Source: Roseiconus lacunae
Lineage (GTDB): Bacteria; Planctomycetota; Planctomycetia; Pirellulales; Pirellulaceae
Length of the DNA: 64,000 nt
Assembly: GCF_008312935.1 (NCBI RefSeq)
Contig: NZ_VSZO01000001.1
Span: 186,001-250,000 of the forward strand
Direction: 5' to 3'
The translations under genes and the position numbers were made by a program. This document shows positions 15,949 to 24,889 of the stretch, one piece after another. The notes under the pieces are model-generated. The model saw only the letters and a list, made by a program, of their open reading frames with translations, was not told the origin of the DNA and did no database searches. Position 1 is the stretch's first letter, and every line of letters begins with the position of its first letter.

Positions 15949-17352
15949 TCAATGCGACTGCAACTCGATTCTTGCTTGACGCAGCAGATCAAGTTCGACC
16001 GCTCGGTGGATGTCCGCAGGGATTAAAGAGTTGAGTGGAACTTCGTGGACGCTTCCCAAGGTATGCCTTAACCGAAGGGTGGTCTGATCCTTGACCTCAA
16101 TAAACTCCGCCACCAACTGGTCCCCAGTTTGATTGTCGGTCCATATGGGAAGTGTGGGTCTCGGTTGGTTTGCCAAATCGGATTCGATGGCCGATTGAAT
16201 TGACCGGTCTTCGCTCAAGTCGTCGAGCAAGGCTTCTTGTGCCGCCCGGCTCCCCAGCGCCCCCCACAAACCATAAGGACTTTCTGAACCTGGTGTCGTG
16301 TAATCTTCACCATGGGCGACACCTGGTTGATGAAGGTCACCGCAATCGATGTCATCGGTGACGAAAAGTGTTGCCCCATCACAGAAGACCACGTGGATGC
16401 CCCCGGCATGCAAACTGTTTGCGCTAACGACAGGATCGGTTGGCCCAAACGTCGACGTGCATGAAGGCGAATTTGGTGGAAGAACCGTTTGAAATCCTGT
16501 CAGCAGTGGCCATCCATCGCACCAGCGAGCCCCACGACCGAATTTCCAGAACTGTCGATCTTCCTTTGTGATGGTTTCCAGGCATCGCGAGGGTTGCTTG
16601 CTCAGTCCCTCGACATTACGAATGATTTCGCTTTGCCCTTCGACACGACGCAAGCTAGCGATGGTTTCCGAATACAGAATTGTGTTCGAAAGCCCATCGG
16701 TGCAGTCTCGTTGTCGCACGCCTTTGCCGGTCATAAACATCCCACGATTGGCCGCCAGACGACGATCGTTCAGCTCACGAAGCAGCGAATTAGATGGATC
16801 GAGCACTTCTCCTTGCATTGTGGTGCCATCGCCAAAGCTGGCAACGTAGCTCGTCAAGGTTAGTTTGGCGGTGGGGACTCGTAGCGAAGAAATGATCGGT
16901 GCATCGTTCACCGAGATCTTGGCCGACGCCGGACAGAGCAACATGGATGGCGCCATCGCCCAAGGGGGATACAGTTCCGGGTTGTAGGTAGGGGTTGGTC
17001 CCATCGCTGGAAACACACGGCCTTGCGGTGATTGGTAGGGTTTCGCGATCTGTTCCCAAGTCGATTGTTCGTCCAGAAACGGTAACAAACCGACCAGCGA
17101 TCCCAGTCGGCCTTGGTTACTCCGCGCGGGGTCCTTACCAGACCATGTCCCACCGGTCCCGGGAGGAAGTTGTTTGAAGGCGTCTCCATAGTTTTGACAC
17201 GCCAGGGCGATTTGTCTGAGGTTTGTCGCGCAACGCGCCGCTCGCGCACTTCCACGTTGTTCGAGCAATTGCCCCGGGAGGATTGTCAGAAATATGAGTC
17301 CACCAATAAGAACCATCAGCACATTGACAAGACGACTTGGTTCTTGATTCAT
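15949..17352 (-). CDS. DUF1559 protein with SHD1-like C-terminal domain
   Basis: 467 residues. One N-terminal membrane helix (VLMVLIGGLIFLTILPGQLL) leads into the DUF1559 signature CATNLRQIALACQNYGDAF, then GMFMTGKG and GLSNTILYSET, and the closing motif YGLWGALGSRAAQEAL. DUF1559 proteins usually begin with a prepilin-like GFTLVELLVV segment. That segment is absent here, so peptidase processing is unlikely. The last 65 residues (PIWTDNQTGDQLVAEFIEV to HEVPLNSLIPADI) match the SLA1-homology SHD1 domain often appended in planctomycetes. It is convergent with the pseudokinase gene, 13 bases apart. Its role is unknown; surface or pseudopilus-like assembly is usually supposed. Confidence 0.83.
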   Translation of the reverse strand: MNQEPSRLVNVLMVLIGGLIFLTILPGQLLEQRGSARAARCATNLRQIALACQNYGDAFKQLPPGTGGTWSGKDPARSNQGRLGSLVGLLPFLDEQSTWEQIAKPYQSPQGRVFPAMGPTPTYNPELYPPWAMAPSMLLCPASAKISVNDAPIISSLRVPTAKLTLTSYVASFGDGTTMQGEVLDPSNSLLRELNDRRLAANRGMFMTGKGVRQRDCTDGLSNTILYSETIASLRRVEGQSEIIRNVEGLSKQPSRCLETITKEDRQFWKFGRGARWCDGWPLLTGFQTVLPPNSPSCTSTFGPTDPVVSANSLHAGGIHVVFCDGATLFVTDDIDCGDLHQPGVAHGEDYTTPGSESPYGLWGALGSRAAQEALLDDLSEDRSIQSAIESDLANQPRPTLPIWTDNQTGDQLVAEFIEVKDQTTLRLRHTLGSVHEVPLNSLIPADIHRAVELDLLRQARIELQSH

Positions 17353-17497
17353 GATTGAATTGGCCGATGAGGATCGAATCGAATGTAGAAGTCGCGTCTC
17401 ATTTCATCAATGGTCTGCGAGCAAGCAGTCACGGCGGTTCGGCCCGTAGCGAAAGCCACCGAAATTCTCCGTGAGTTCTGCTACCGCCAAATCAAGT

Positions 17498-19504
17498 TCA
17501 CGACTCTCCATCCGCGACTGAGATATACCAAGCTCCTTTGAGGTACATCATGGATAATGGCGTTTGGCTATCTTGAGTCGCAGATTTGATTTCGGCGGAA
17601 AACCCTTGCGCCGTGCGATCTTGATCGGTCACTTCGATGCGGTAGTCACCGTTGTCGATTGATCGGATCGCGTCTTCGAAAATTTGAATCAAATCACCGC
17701 GTCGGGCGGAGACCCGCGCGAGAATCTGTTCACGTTGTTCGGCCGTGGTCAAATTTGGGTGGTAGTACCGTTGAACGAACGCGTTGAACTTTCGGTCTTC
17801 GAGCAAACTGACCGCTGCCTGAATTTGATCGGGAAGTTCATCGACCGCCCGTTTCCAATCACCACGCTTGTCTGCCACGATTCGATAAGCGTCTTGAGAG
17901 CTAAAGTCGGCCAACGTCAGATTCATCGTTTGGCCTTTGGGCGTCTTCAAGACGACGTCGCCTTCGTCGCTACAGGAGACGATCCAGCCGGTCACCTTTG
18001 CTGGCGATCCATCTTTGGTCTTCGTAGCAAGATTCCAATCCCGTGGCGGCGGTGTTTGAGGGGTGGTCGAAGGATTGGTGGGTGAATCGATAGCCTTCGG
18101 CGGGGCAGTTTGCGACGGCGTCGCTTCTATCGCTGGAGTCGCCACATTGTTCGAGGGCGTCATCTCCTTTGCCTGGCCTGGTTTCAGGATTGCCGGCGGA
18201 GCAGGATTCGGGCTTGGAGTCGGCTTCGGTTTGGTTGGCGTGATCAATGGATTACGAGTCGCTTCCGTCGGTGTGATCGGATTCGGTTGGTTGGGATCGA
18301 TGACGGCTTCGACCTGGTCACGCGAGATCTTTTCTCGCATGCTACGTGTCCCCATTGCACCCCATACGCCGTAAGGACTCTGGCTTCCTGGTGGCAATAA
18401 CTTGGCCCCACCGGTTTGTTGGGGCGGTGGGCCAACGCTAGGACTACTGGGATCACCGTGGTCGATTGTCGAGGCGACGAAACGAACTTGGGCATCAGAG
18501 AAAGCGACATGAACACCGTCGCCGTGGTGGCTCGACGCCGACATGACACTGGTGTGTTCCCCCAGCGATGACGTGGCAGAAGGGGATCCGGGCGACAAAA
18601 TCGTCTGAAAGCCCGCCGAACGTAGTCGTCCGTCGCACCAAACCGAGTCGCGACCGTTGGACCATCGTTGATCGTCGGAGAAGTCGCCGAGTGCGAGCGA
18701 TGGGTTCTCCGCCAATCCAGCGATATCCTTCGCTACCGTAAGCCCCGCGATTCTTGCCTCGGCGAAAAGCAGTGTGTTGGATGTTCCGTCGATAATGTCA
18801 CGGATGCGGATTTTTCTCTCCCGCGCAAAGACTCCGCGATGCGTTGCCAATGTCGTTGTAATCTTGCGGAAATCCGATTCAAAGTAGCCACACAGGTCGC
18901 CTGCCAAGTAAATCGCATCACCATAATTAAGCACATAGCTGCAGGCTTGTGATCGCGTCTGGTGGTCAAGATCATCGGGGCAGGCCAACGCAGTGGGGCG
19001 TTTCGCCCAAGGCGTGTATCGCTGTGGATCGAAACGCGGATGAGGTCCCATCGGTGGAAATGAAAGGCCACCCTTGTCAAAGGGATTCGAGATTTGTTCC
19101 CAAGCTTTTTGCTCGTCATAAAACGGCAACAAAGCGACCCAAGCACTGAGCGATAGATGGTTGCCACGGCTTGGTTTTTCACCCCCGGCGCCAGTACCAC
19201 CGGCTCCCATCGGAAATTGCTTGTAACTGGCATGATAGTTCAGTGTCGCCAGTGCAAGCTGCTTCAAATTGTTTTGACACTGAATCGCGCGGGCGTGAAG
19301 TCGCCGACGAAGCGTCTTGACGGAAAGCACCGACAGCAAGACGAAAGCGGCAATCGCCAAAAGCAACCAATCGGTCCCACGAGTGGTATTAATGCAAGCA
19401 GTGCGTCGCACGATCGGGTCCCCCGGTATGACAAGACAGCATTCCGTCGATCCCGATTCCAATTGGGCGGACGGAGATGCATGGGATCCACTCACCTGCC
19501 CCAT
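17498..19504 (-). CDS. DUF1559 protein with Pro-rich linker and SHD1-like domain
   Basis: 668 residues. About 45 residues precede a membrane helix (DWLLLAIAAFVLLSVLSV), followed by the DUF1559 core (CQNNLKQLALATLNYHASY, GTSNTLLFAEA, HGDGVHVAFSDAQVRFV, YGVWGAMGTRSMRE). No GFTLVELL-type prepilin motif is present. A roughly 110-residue linker rich in Pro, Thr and Asn follows, then an SHD1-like domain (SPAKVTGWIVSCSDEG to LTLADFSSQDAYRIV), then about 110 residues of helix and sheet that I cannot assign. It has the same general order as the 15949-17352 protein plus extra parts, so the two are likely paralogues. The first ATG at 19504 is used; the N-terminus is long for the family, so a later start is possible. 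Confidence 0.8.
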   Translation of the reverse strand: MGQVSGSHASPSAQLESGSTECCLVIPGDPIVRRTACINTTRGTDWLLLAIAAFVLLSVLSVKTLRRRLHARAIQCQNNLKQLALATLNYHASYKQFPMGAGGTGAGGEKPSRGNHLSLSAWVALLPFYDEQKAWEQISNPFDKGGLSFPPMGPHPRFDPQRYTPWAKRPTALACPDDLDHQTRSQACSYVLNYGDAIYLAGDLCGYFESDFRKITTTLATHRGVFARERKIRIRDIIDGTSNTLLFAEARIAGLTVAKDIAGLAENPSLALGDFSDDQRWSNGRDSVWCDGRLRSAGFQTILSPGSPSATSSLGEHTSVMSASSHHGDGVHVAFSDAQVRFVASTIDHGDPSSPSVGPPPQQTGGAKLLPPGSQSPYGVWGAMGTRSMREKISRDQVEAVIDPNQPNPITPTEATRNPLITPTKPKPTPSPNPAPPAILKPGQAKEMTPSNNVATPAIEATPSQTAPPKAIDSPTNPSTTPQTPPPRDWNLATKTKDGSPAKVTGWIVSCSDEGDVVLKTPKGQTMNLTLADFSSQDAYRIVADKRGDWKRAVDELPDQIQAAVSLLEDRKFNAFVQRYYHPNLTTAEQREQILARVSARRGDLIQIFEDAIRSIDNGDYRIEVTDQDRTAQGFSAEIKSATQDSQTPLSMMYLKGAWYISVADGES

Positions 19505-19615
19505 GCATGACCGCTCAATCTTAGCAAAGTCAGCGCGGTCTTGGCAAAGGTCATTTGATGACGAGCAGCGTCTCCTGATACTACATGGTCAATCGATCGC
19601 GGAGGGGGTGTTCGA

Positions 19616-21061
19616 TCAGTATTCGATCGCTTCGAATTCAGGATTGTGATCAAAGTAGCGTTTGCGTTTAATCACGTCAGCGACTTTCTCTGGAACCATC
19701 TTCTCCCAACTCATATCGCCTTGCTTTATTTTCTTGAGCACTTCTCGCGATCGGATTCGCAGGCAATCGGGGTTGTGATCCTCGACGTCTTGAATACATC
19801 CTCGGTCTCGGAGGTAACCAAACAGTTGTTTTAACTGTGGATCGACTTGAAGATTATTGCAAGTGATCAGTTCCCCCGAATCAGAGGACAGCATCGGATA
19901 ACAATAAATCTTCAAATCGTTCTTAAACAGTTTTCCGAACGCTTCCAGGATTCCGCCGTCAAGGCTGGCGTAGTATTGCTCGTCGAACAGTTCTTGAACG
20001 CTGCCTGATCCCATCGTGATCGCGATCGGTTCTTTGGTTAGTGATGAGAGATACGCGGCAAGGCGGAAGTAGCGGAAATAATCAGAAATCAGAACGGGCA
20101 TCCCGCAAGCTGACATCACATCGGCGCGGGCCAGGAAATCGTTTAGATCGATCTCGCCTCCAGCTTTCAAGTTATTCATCGTCAGTTCCATGACCTGGGC
20201 GACTTCTTTCCCGGCGACGCTCGGCAATTTAGAAAATTTCTCGTTCGCACAACGGAGCATGTCTAAGTTGACGTTACAGACTGGGCGAAAGCTTCCTCGT
20301 TCGACCAGAATCGCTTTGCGGTAAAAATACTCTGATGGTTGCAACACGGTGCCATCGGCGGCGAACATCGCCGCGCCACTGAGCCCCAACTCGACCAGTC
20401 GCAAACTCATCAGGCGGTTGTCGACGTGACGGAATGCAATTCCGGAAAACTCGATCATGTCGATTTCGATTCGCGATGTTGACAATTCATCGAGCAACGA
20501 CGCAACCAAAAGTTCCGGTTCGTGGTGCAGCGCGAAGGCACCATGAATTAAGTTCACACCGACGATGCCTAGTGCTTCTTGCTGCAGTGCGGCTTCGTCG
20601 TCGAGCATTTTGACGTGCAAAATGATCTGGCTGTCTTCGTCTTGTGGGTGTGCCTGGAACTTGATGCCGATCCAACCATGGCAGGCATTAGTGCCATGGA
20701 AATTTCGAGCCGAAACGGTGTTGGCGAAAGTGAAGAACGTTGTCGTATCGCCACGTTGCTCCTTCAAGCGATCGATGTTCAGCTTGTGTTCGTAGTCCAG
20801 CATTGCTTCCAGGCGTTCACGGCAAACGTAGCGTGACGCTCGTCCATAAATTGCGTCGCTCACTTTCATGTCATAGGCGGACATGCTTTTGGCGATCGTT
20901 CCCGCGGCACCACCGACACGGAAGAACCAGCGAACCACTTCTTGTCCGGCACCGATTTCGGCAAACGTGCCGTATCGACGAGGATCGAGATTGACCTCGA
21001 GAGCTTTCTGGTGGGTGTCCAGAGTTTCCAGGGGCTTTTGCTGTAGCGATTTGCGAATCAT
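19616..21061 (-). CDS. Conserved protein of unknown function (about 480 aa)
   Basis: 481 residues, soluble, with no signal peptide or membrane segment. It opens with MIRKSLQQKPLETLDTHQKA and RYGTFAEIGAGQEVVRWFFR, which I recall as the hallmark of a strongly conserved family found in Planctomycetes, Bacteroidetes and Cyanobacteria. Family members carry names such as 'TonB-dependent receptor' or 'nicotinamide mononucleotide adenylyltransferase' in databases. Neither fits what is seen: there is no beta-barrel, plug or signal peptide, and no nucleotidyltransferase HxGH motif. The sequence is rich in mixed alpha/beta segments and ends KRKRYFDHNPEFEAIEY. The start at 21061 agrees with the conserved N-terminus. 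It stands alone, with more than 100 bases on both sides. A cytoplasmic enzyme or structural protein is possible; I do not assign a function. Confidence 0.8.
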   Translation of the reverse strand: MIRKSLQQKPLETLDTHQKALEVNLDPRRYGTFAEIGAGQEVVRWFFRVGGAAGTIAKSMSAYDMKVSDAIYGRASRYVCRERLEAMLDYEHKLNIDRLKEQRGDTTTFFTFANTVSARNFHGTNACHGWIGIKFQAHPQDEDSQIILHVKMLDDEAALQQEALGIVGVNLIHGAFALHHEPELLVASLLDELSTSRIEIDMIEFSGIAFRHVDNRLMSLRLVELGLSGAAMFAADGTVLQPSEYFYRKAILVERGSFRPVCNVNLDMLRCANEKFSKLPSVAGKEVAQVMELTMNNLKAGGEIDLNDFLARADVMSACGMPVLISDYFRYFRLAAYLSSLTKEPIAITMGSGSVQELFDEQYYASLDGGILEAFGKLFKNDLKIYCYPMLSSDSGELITCNNLQVDPQLKQLFGYLRDRGCIQDVEDHNPDCLRIRSREVLKKIKQGDMSWEKMVPEKVADVIKRKRYFDHNPEFEAIEY

Positions 21062-21424
21062 CGATCGAACGCCTCTTCCGTTGCTGAGCTGGCTGCATAA
21101 ATCTGAGAGAAAATGGCAAGACGTCCGAACCTAGCTCGCCCCCTAACGCAATCAAATCGACACGACATCGGATGGCGACAAATGCATCCAATTAAGGACA
21201 AACCGTCATTTTTTCTGAATGACGGTTTTCCCAAAGGGGTCTCGCGTGGTGCCGCTACCTATCGGCATTCACCGATCTGCATCCACATGTGAATGTGCAG
21301 GCCCGTGTTGCCGCTCGCGGTCATCCCACAACCACATGCGCTCGCCGCGCAGCAGATGCCCCAATACGATCCGGCACAGATTTCGCTCGTGCTGACGATG
21401 GCCGATGTGACCGAACTGGCTCGA
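21062..21424. other. 363-bp intergenic region with a hairpin
   Basis: No gene is seen. It holds the presumed promoter of the 19616-21061 gene and the 3' region of the DUF2306-DUF1559 gene, both on the minus strand, with the hairpin at 21200-21229 listed separately. Confidence 0.45.
21200..21229. terminator. Hairpin, possible bidirectional terminator
   Basis: AAACCGTCATT (21200-21210) pairs over 11 bases with AATGACGGTTT (21218-21228) around a 7-base loop, with T at 21226-21229 on the plus strand and T at 21202-21200 read on the minus strand. It sits about 200 bases beyond the minus-strand gene that ends at 21425. Confidence 0.45.
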
Positions 21425-23284
21425 TCACTGATTCAGCTGCTCATCGATTACCTCACGACTTTGGCGAGTGCCCAACGCACCGAAAAGACCGTAGGGGCTG
21501 CCAGCTCCGGGGGCACGATCTTCCGTCCCGTTTAGCGTCACCGTTCCCTTGCTTAGGTCACCACAATCGACGGAATCGGTCATGAAGATACAACCACCGT
21601 CGGCCATCAGCACATGTATTCCACCCTGGTGTCGACTGGCCGACGGAAGAATTCCAATCGATTCATCGTCGCCACCGAGACAGAGTTCACGGTTCGGCGG
21701 CAGGATGGTGTTGAATCCCGTATACAACGCCGCCCCGTCCGCCCATCGATAGCCACGGCGGCGATTCGGCGGTCCGAACCGTTGATGCGAATCTTTCCCG
21801 ACATCGATCCAAAACTTCGGGCGTTCGGGGTCGCGTTGGTCTTCACAATGTATTGGCTGATCGATGACAGCGTGCATCGCATTATGAAGTGACGCGGCTC
21901 CGCGTACATCGCCATCACCAAGATCTGTGATGATCTCTCCCAGCATGATCGTATTGCTCAATCCGTCCAAAATTTCACGAAATCGAATCGCTCGACGAGG
22001 AACGAAGACACCGCGACCGGTTGCGTCAACGTCCTCGGCCGGGCGTTCGATCCATCCCGCAGTCGACTCGTCCCAATACGCTGATCCCGTGTCTAGGTTT
22101 TCGATCGCATCACCTAGACAAGCAGCATAGTTGACGCGTCCCATTGCCGGATTTCCGGATCCAACATCCGACGGACAACGCAATGCAGGAACTTCGGTTG
22201 TCCACGGAACATAAGATTGCGTCCACGGTGGCGGTCCCATCGGAACGAAGGCATCCCCCTTAGAGATAGATTCGTACAACGCTTGCTGTTCCAAGAACGG
22301 TAGCAGGCCAACGAACAGACTTAGCCTTCGTCCGTTGTGGTCGCGATCCCCAGGATTGTTTCTCCCTACTGCAGAAGTTCCGCCCATTTGAATCGGTAGC
22401 TGTTTGAACTCGGAATGATAATTATGCAGGGCCAATCCGATCTGACGCAGGTTGTTTGAGCAACTCATCCGCCGAGCAGCTTCGCGCGAGGTTCGAACCC
22501 CGGGGAGCAACAATCCGATGACCAGACCGATCGCGGCGAGAACGACCAACAGTTGTACGATCGTTAATCCACGCGCCGCCTGAGGACGCACCGCCACTCG
22601 ATCGCCCCCAGCTGCCGAAGACCGATTCCCCGGGCGACATCGACTGACTCGCCAACACTCGTAAATCCCAATCGGGATCATCCAGCTCGCCCATGCGTTG
22701 ATGCGGTAGGTCCACTCCGATTCGGTCCCACTAACGATCGTGATCCCCGCGATTATCCTTAGCAATAACGGCGACCAAAGGAGCAGATAGCAACGCATCG
22801 CCCACGTTTGATGTCGATCAAACTTTCCGGCGATGGCTTCTTTCGACGCAAGCAAAATTGTCCAACCGGTCAATACTGATTGAGTCATGAATCCAATCTC
22901 TGAGATCAAACCGCCATACGCTTGACGACTCATTAACAATCCTGATGGCACGACGCCAAACAAAACAACAACGAGTTGAAGTCGACCGAGGCGTCGATGG
23001 AGCGTTCCGGCCACTCGCCGTGTGATCAGTAGTGTGCCGACGATTAAGGCTAGCGGGGCGACCAGTAAATGCAGATAGAATGCCAGTACATAAACCCCAT
23101 GAAAGGTATAGCGACGACCGGCGAGAAACGGTGAGGAATCAAAGTCGGCGGGAAAGTACCAGCGATACTGATAGAGGATCAGCAAGAAGACTTTCAATGA
23201 CAACAGACCAACGGCCAGCTTAATTAGCCGATTCGAATTCGATCCATCCACCATCGAACATTCCCCGCGTTGAAAGTCGAACAA
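21425..23284 (-). CDS. Fusion: DUF2306-like membrane domain plus DUF1559
   Basis: 619 residues. The first 225 or so hold about seven membrane helices. FHGVYVLAFYLHLLVAPLAL, a LHRRLGRLQ loop and a SRQAYGG segment resemble DUF2306-type membrane proteins. At about residue 237 comes a prepilin-like segment GLTIVQLLVVLAAIGLVIG, then the DUF1559 signature CSNNLRQIGLALHNYHSEF and the ending YGLFGALGTRQSREV. In ordinary DUF1559 proteins the GFTLVELL segment is at the extreme N-terminus; here it is internal. Its key Glu at +5 is Gln. The fusion would place the DUF1559 domain outside the membrane, tethered by the N-terminal helices. M11 (23254) is an alternative start. This arrangement is unusual, and a simple gene-prediction fusion is unlikely since the frame is continuous without stops. 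Confidence 0.82.
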   Translation of the reverse strand: MFDFQRGECSMVDGSNSNRLIKLAVGLLSLKVFLLILYQYRWYFPADFDSSPFLAGRRYTFHGVYVLAFYLHLLVAPLALIVGTLLITRRVAGTLHRRLGRLQLVVVLFGVVPSGLLMSRQAYGGLISEIGFMTQSVLTGWTILLASKEAIAGKFDRHQTWAMRCYLLLWSPLLLRIIAGITIVSGTESEWTYRINAWASWMIPIGIYECWRVSRCRPGNRSSAAGGDRVAVRPQAARGLTIVQLLVVLAAIGLVIGLLLPGVRTSREAARRMSCSNNLRQIGLALHNYHSEFKQLPIQMGGTSAVGRNNPGDRDHNGRRLSLFVGLLPFLEQQALYESISKGDAFVPMGPPPWTQSYVPWTTEVPALRCPSDVGSGNPAMGRVNYAACLGDAIENLDTGSAYWDESTAGWIERPAEDVDATGRGVFVPRRAIRFREILDGLSNTIMLGEIITDLGDGDVRGAASLHNAMHAVIDQPIHCEDQRDPERPKFWIDVGKDSHQRFGPPNRRRGYRWADGAALYTGFNTILPPNRELCLGGDDESIGILPSASRHQGGIHVLMADGGCIFMTDSVDCGDLSKGTVTLNGTEDRAPGAGSPYGLFGALGTRQSREVIDEQLNQ

Positions 23285-23344
23285 TCATGAATCGCAACAA
23301 AGGTTACGTAGGTCGGTGATAGATCGTTCATTTAGGAGAACTTG

Positions 23345-24778
23345 CTATACCATTCTTTTGATGTCGGCGGTGAAGGTGGGGTAGGCAAATGGCATCGCCT
23401 TGAGTTCCTTCGCTGGGATCTGATGACGGATAGCCAAGGCAAACAAATTGACCTGATCTTCGCTCCCGACGCCCAGCAAGTGTGCTCCGACGATCAACCC
23501 AGATGATTTTTCGACCAATATTTTGTAGCCCGCACAGGTCAACCCAGCTTTTCGAACACTTCCCCAAGTCGACGTATCTTTGGTGTGGATGTCGAACTCA
23601 ATTCCCCGCTCGCTTGCTTCCTCTTCGGTCATGCCGACCGTTGCGATCGGCGGGCAAGTGAAGGCGACTGCGGCGATCCCTCGATAGTTCGCTCGATGAG
23701 TGGGCTGGTCCGCGAATACATTTTTACCGATCACGTAGGCATCTTCGTTGGCGATTGGCGTCAACATCGGCGCCCCATTGTTCGCGCAGTCCCCACCGGC
23801 GAACACTCCGTCATGGCTGGTCGAACGCAAAGATGAATCGACCGCGATTCCGCGTTTCGTGAACTTGATCTCAGCCGCAGATAAATTCAATCGATCAAGG
23901 TTGGGAATTCGTCCGGCGCCATGGACGACTAGGTCGACTTCGATGGGCTGGTTGTTTTTGAAGTGGACTAAAAAGCTGTTTCCGCTTTGCTTCTTGATCG
24001 CTTGAATCTTGCATTCGGTCCGAAAACGAATTCCTTTCTGTTTTGACCACGCGACCAACTGATCGACCATGTCGTGGTCGAATCCTGACAACAATCGATC
24101 GCCCTGCTCAACGATGGTCACATCCGATCCATAACTGCGGGCGACATGCCCGAACTCCATCGAAATGTAGCCACCGCCAACGAACAGGACTCGTCGCGGC
24201 AGGTGTGTCTGTTCGAGAAACTCATCGCTGTTGATGATCCATCCACTTCCCGGAAATGAAAGCGGTCGAGGGGCCGCACCGACGCAGATCGCAAACCGCT
24301 TCGCGTGAATCCGTCGTGCCGGATCTACGGACGCGGGGTCGTTTTTGGATGGGTGGACTTCCACCGTCTGTCGGTCGACAAACGATGCTTGGCCATGAAA
24401 TGTGGCGACGCCTTGATCGTTAAGTTTCTCTTCGGTGTGCTTGGCGACCGGTTCGGTGAATTGGCGTTTGTAACTGAGTAGTTCCTGCCAGTTTAGCTCA
24501 AGCTTTTGATGTTCGAATCGCTTGCCTTCATCGAAGCTGATCTGGTCGAATAACAGTGCAGCGTTGGTGAATACCTTCTTTGGATTACACCCTCGCAGTG
24601 CACATGTCCCGCCGAATTCACGGTTTTCTACCAAAGCTACTGAACGCTTTGATTGCACGGCCTCCCGCGCGATCGTTTTTGCGGCCGGACCACTACCGAT
24701 CACGATTAGGTCGAACTGTGATTTGGTGCGTTCTTGATACGGTGACGTAAACGTTGTCGCTGCGTTCATCGGTAGCAT
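23345..24778 (-). CDS. Pyridine nucleotide-disulfide oxidoreductase (glutathione reductase-like), catalytic His absent
   Basis: About 477 residues from ATG 24778 (AGGGA just upstream); the frame is open to 24841. The FAD site is LIVIGSGPAAKTIA, the redox disulfide is GGTCALRGCNPKK (Cys59 and Cys64), the NAD(P) site is VLFVGGGYISMEFG, and the second FAD contact is VFAGGDCANNG. This is the class I flavoprotein disulfide reductase family (glutathione, mycothiol, mercuric reductase and lipoamide dehydrogenase). The usual C-terminal HPTxxE acid-base motif reads FAYPTFTADIKR, so His is Tyr and Glu is Asp or Ala. This variant is known in divergent reductase-like branches. The substrate is undetermined. 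Confidence 0.88.
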   Translation of the reverse strand: MLPMNAATTFTSPYQERTKSQFDLIVIGSGPAAKTIAREAVQSKRSVALVENREFGGTCALRGCNPKKVFTNAALLFDQISFDEGKRFEHQKLELNWQELLSYKRQFTEPVAKHTEEKLNDQGVATFHGQASFVDRQTVEVHPSKNDPASVDPARRIHAKRFAICVGAAPRPLSFPGSGWIINSDEFLEQTHLPRRVLFVGGGYISMEFGHVARSYGSDVTIVEQGDRLLSGFDHDMVDQLVAWSKQKGIRFRTECKIQAIKKQSGNSFLVHFKNNQPIEVDLVVHGAGRIPNLDRLNLSAAEIKFTKRGIAVDSSLRSTSHDGVFAGGDCANNGAPMLTPIANEDAYVIGKNVFADQPTHRANYRGIAAVAFTCPPIATVGMTEEEASERGIEFDIHTKDTSTWGSVRKAGLTCAGYKILVEKSSGLIVGAHLLGVGSEDQVNLFALAIRHQIPAKELKAMPFAYPTFTADIKRMV

Positions 24779-24889
24779 CGATCCCTGGAAAAGAATGGCG
24801 TCGACGTGTTCACCGTAAGGGTACCACTTCGACCGAGTCAAAACGGGTCAGGGGAGAGCAATTCAGAGACCGTTCGTGATGGAAATCGA

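Noticed and set aside
19616-21061. TonB-dependent receptor or NMN adenylyltransferase function
   Set aside because: Names used for this family in databases as I recall them; no signal peptide, barrel, plug or HxGH motif is seen.
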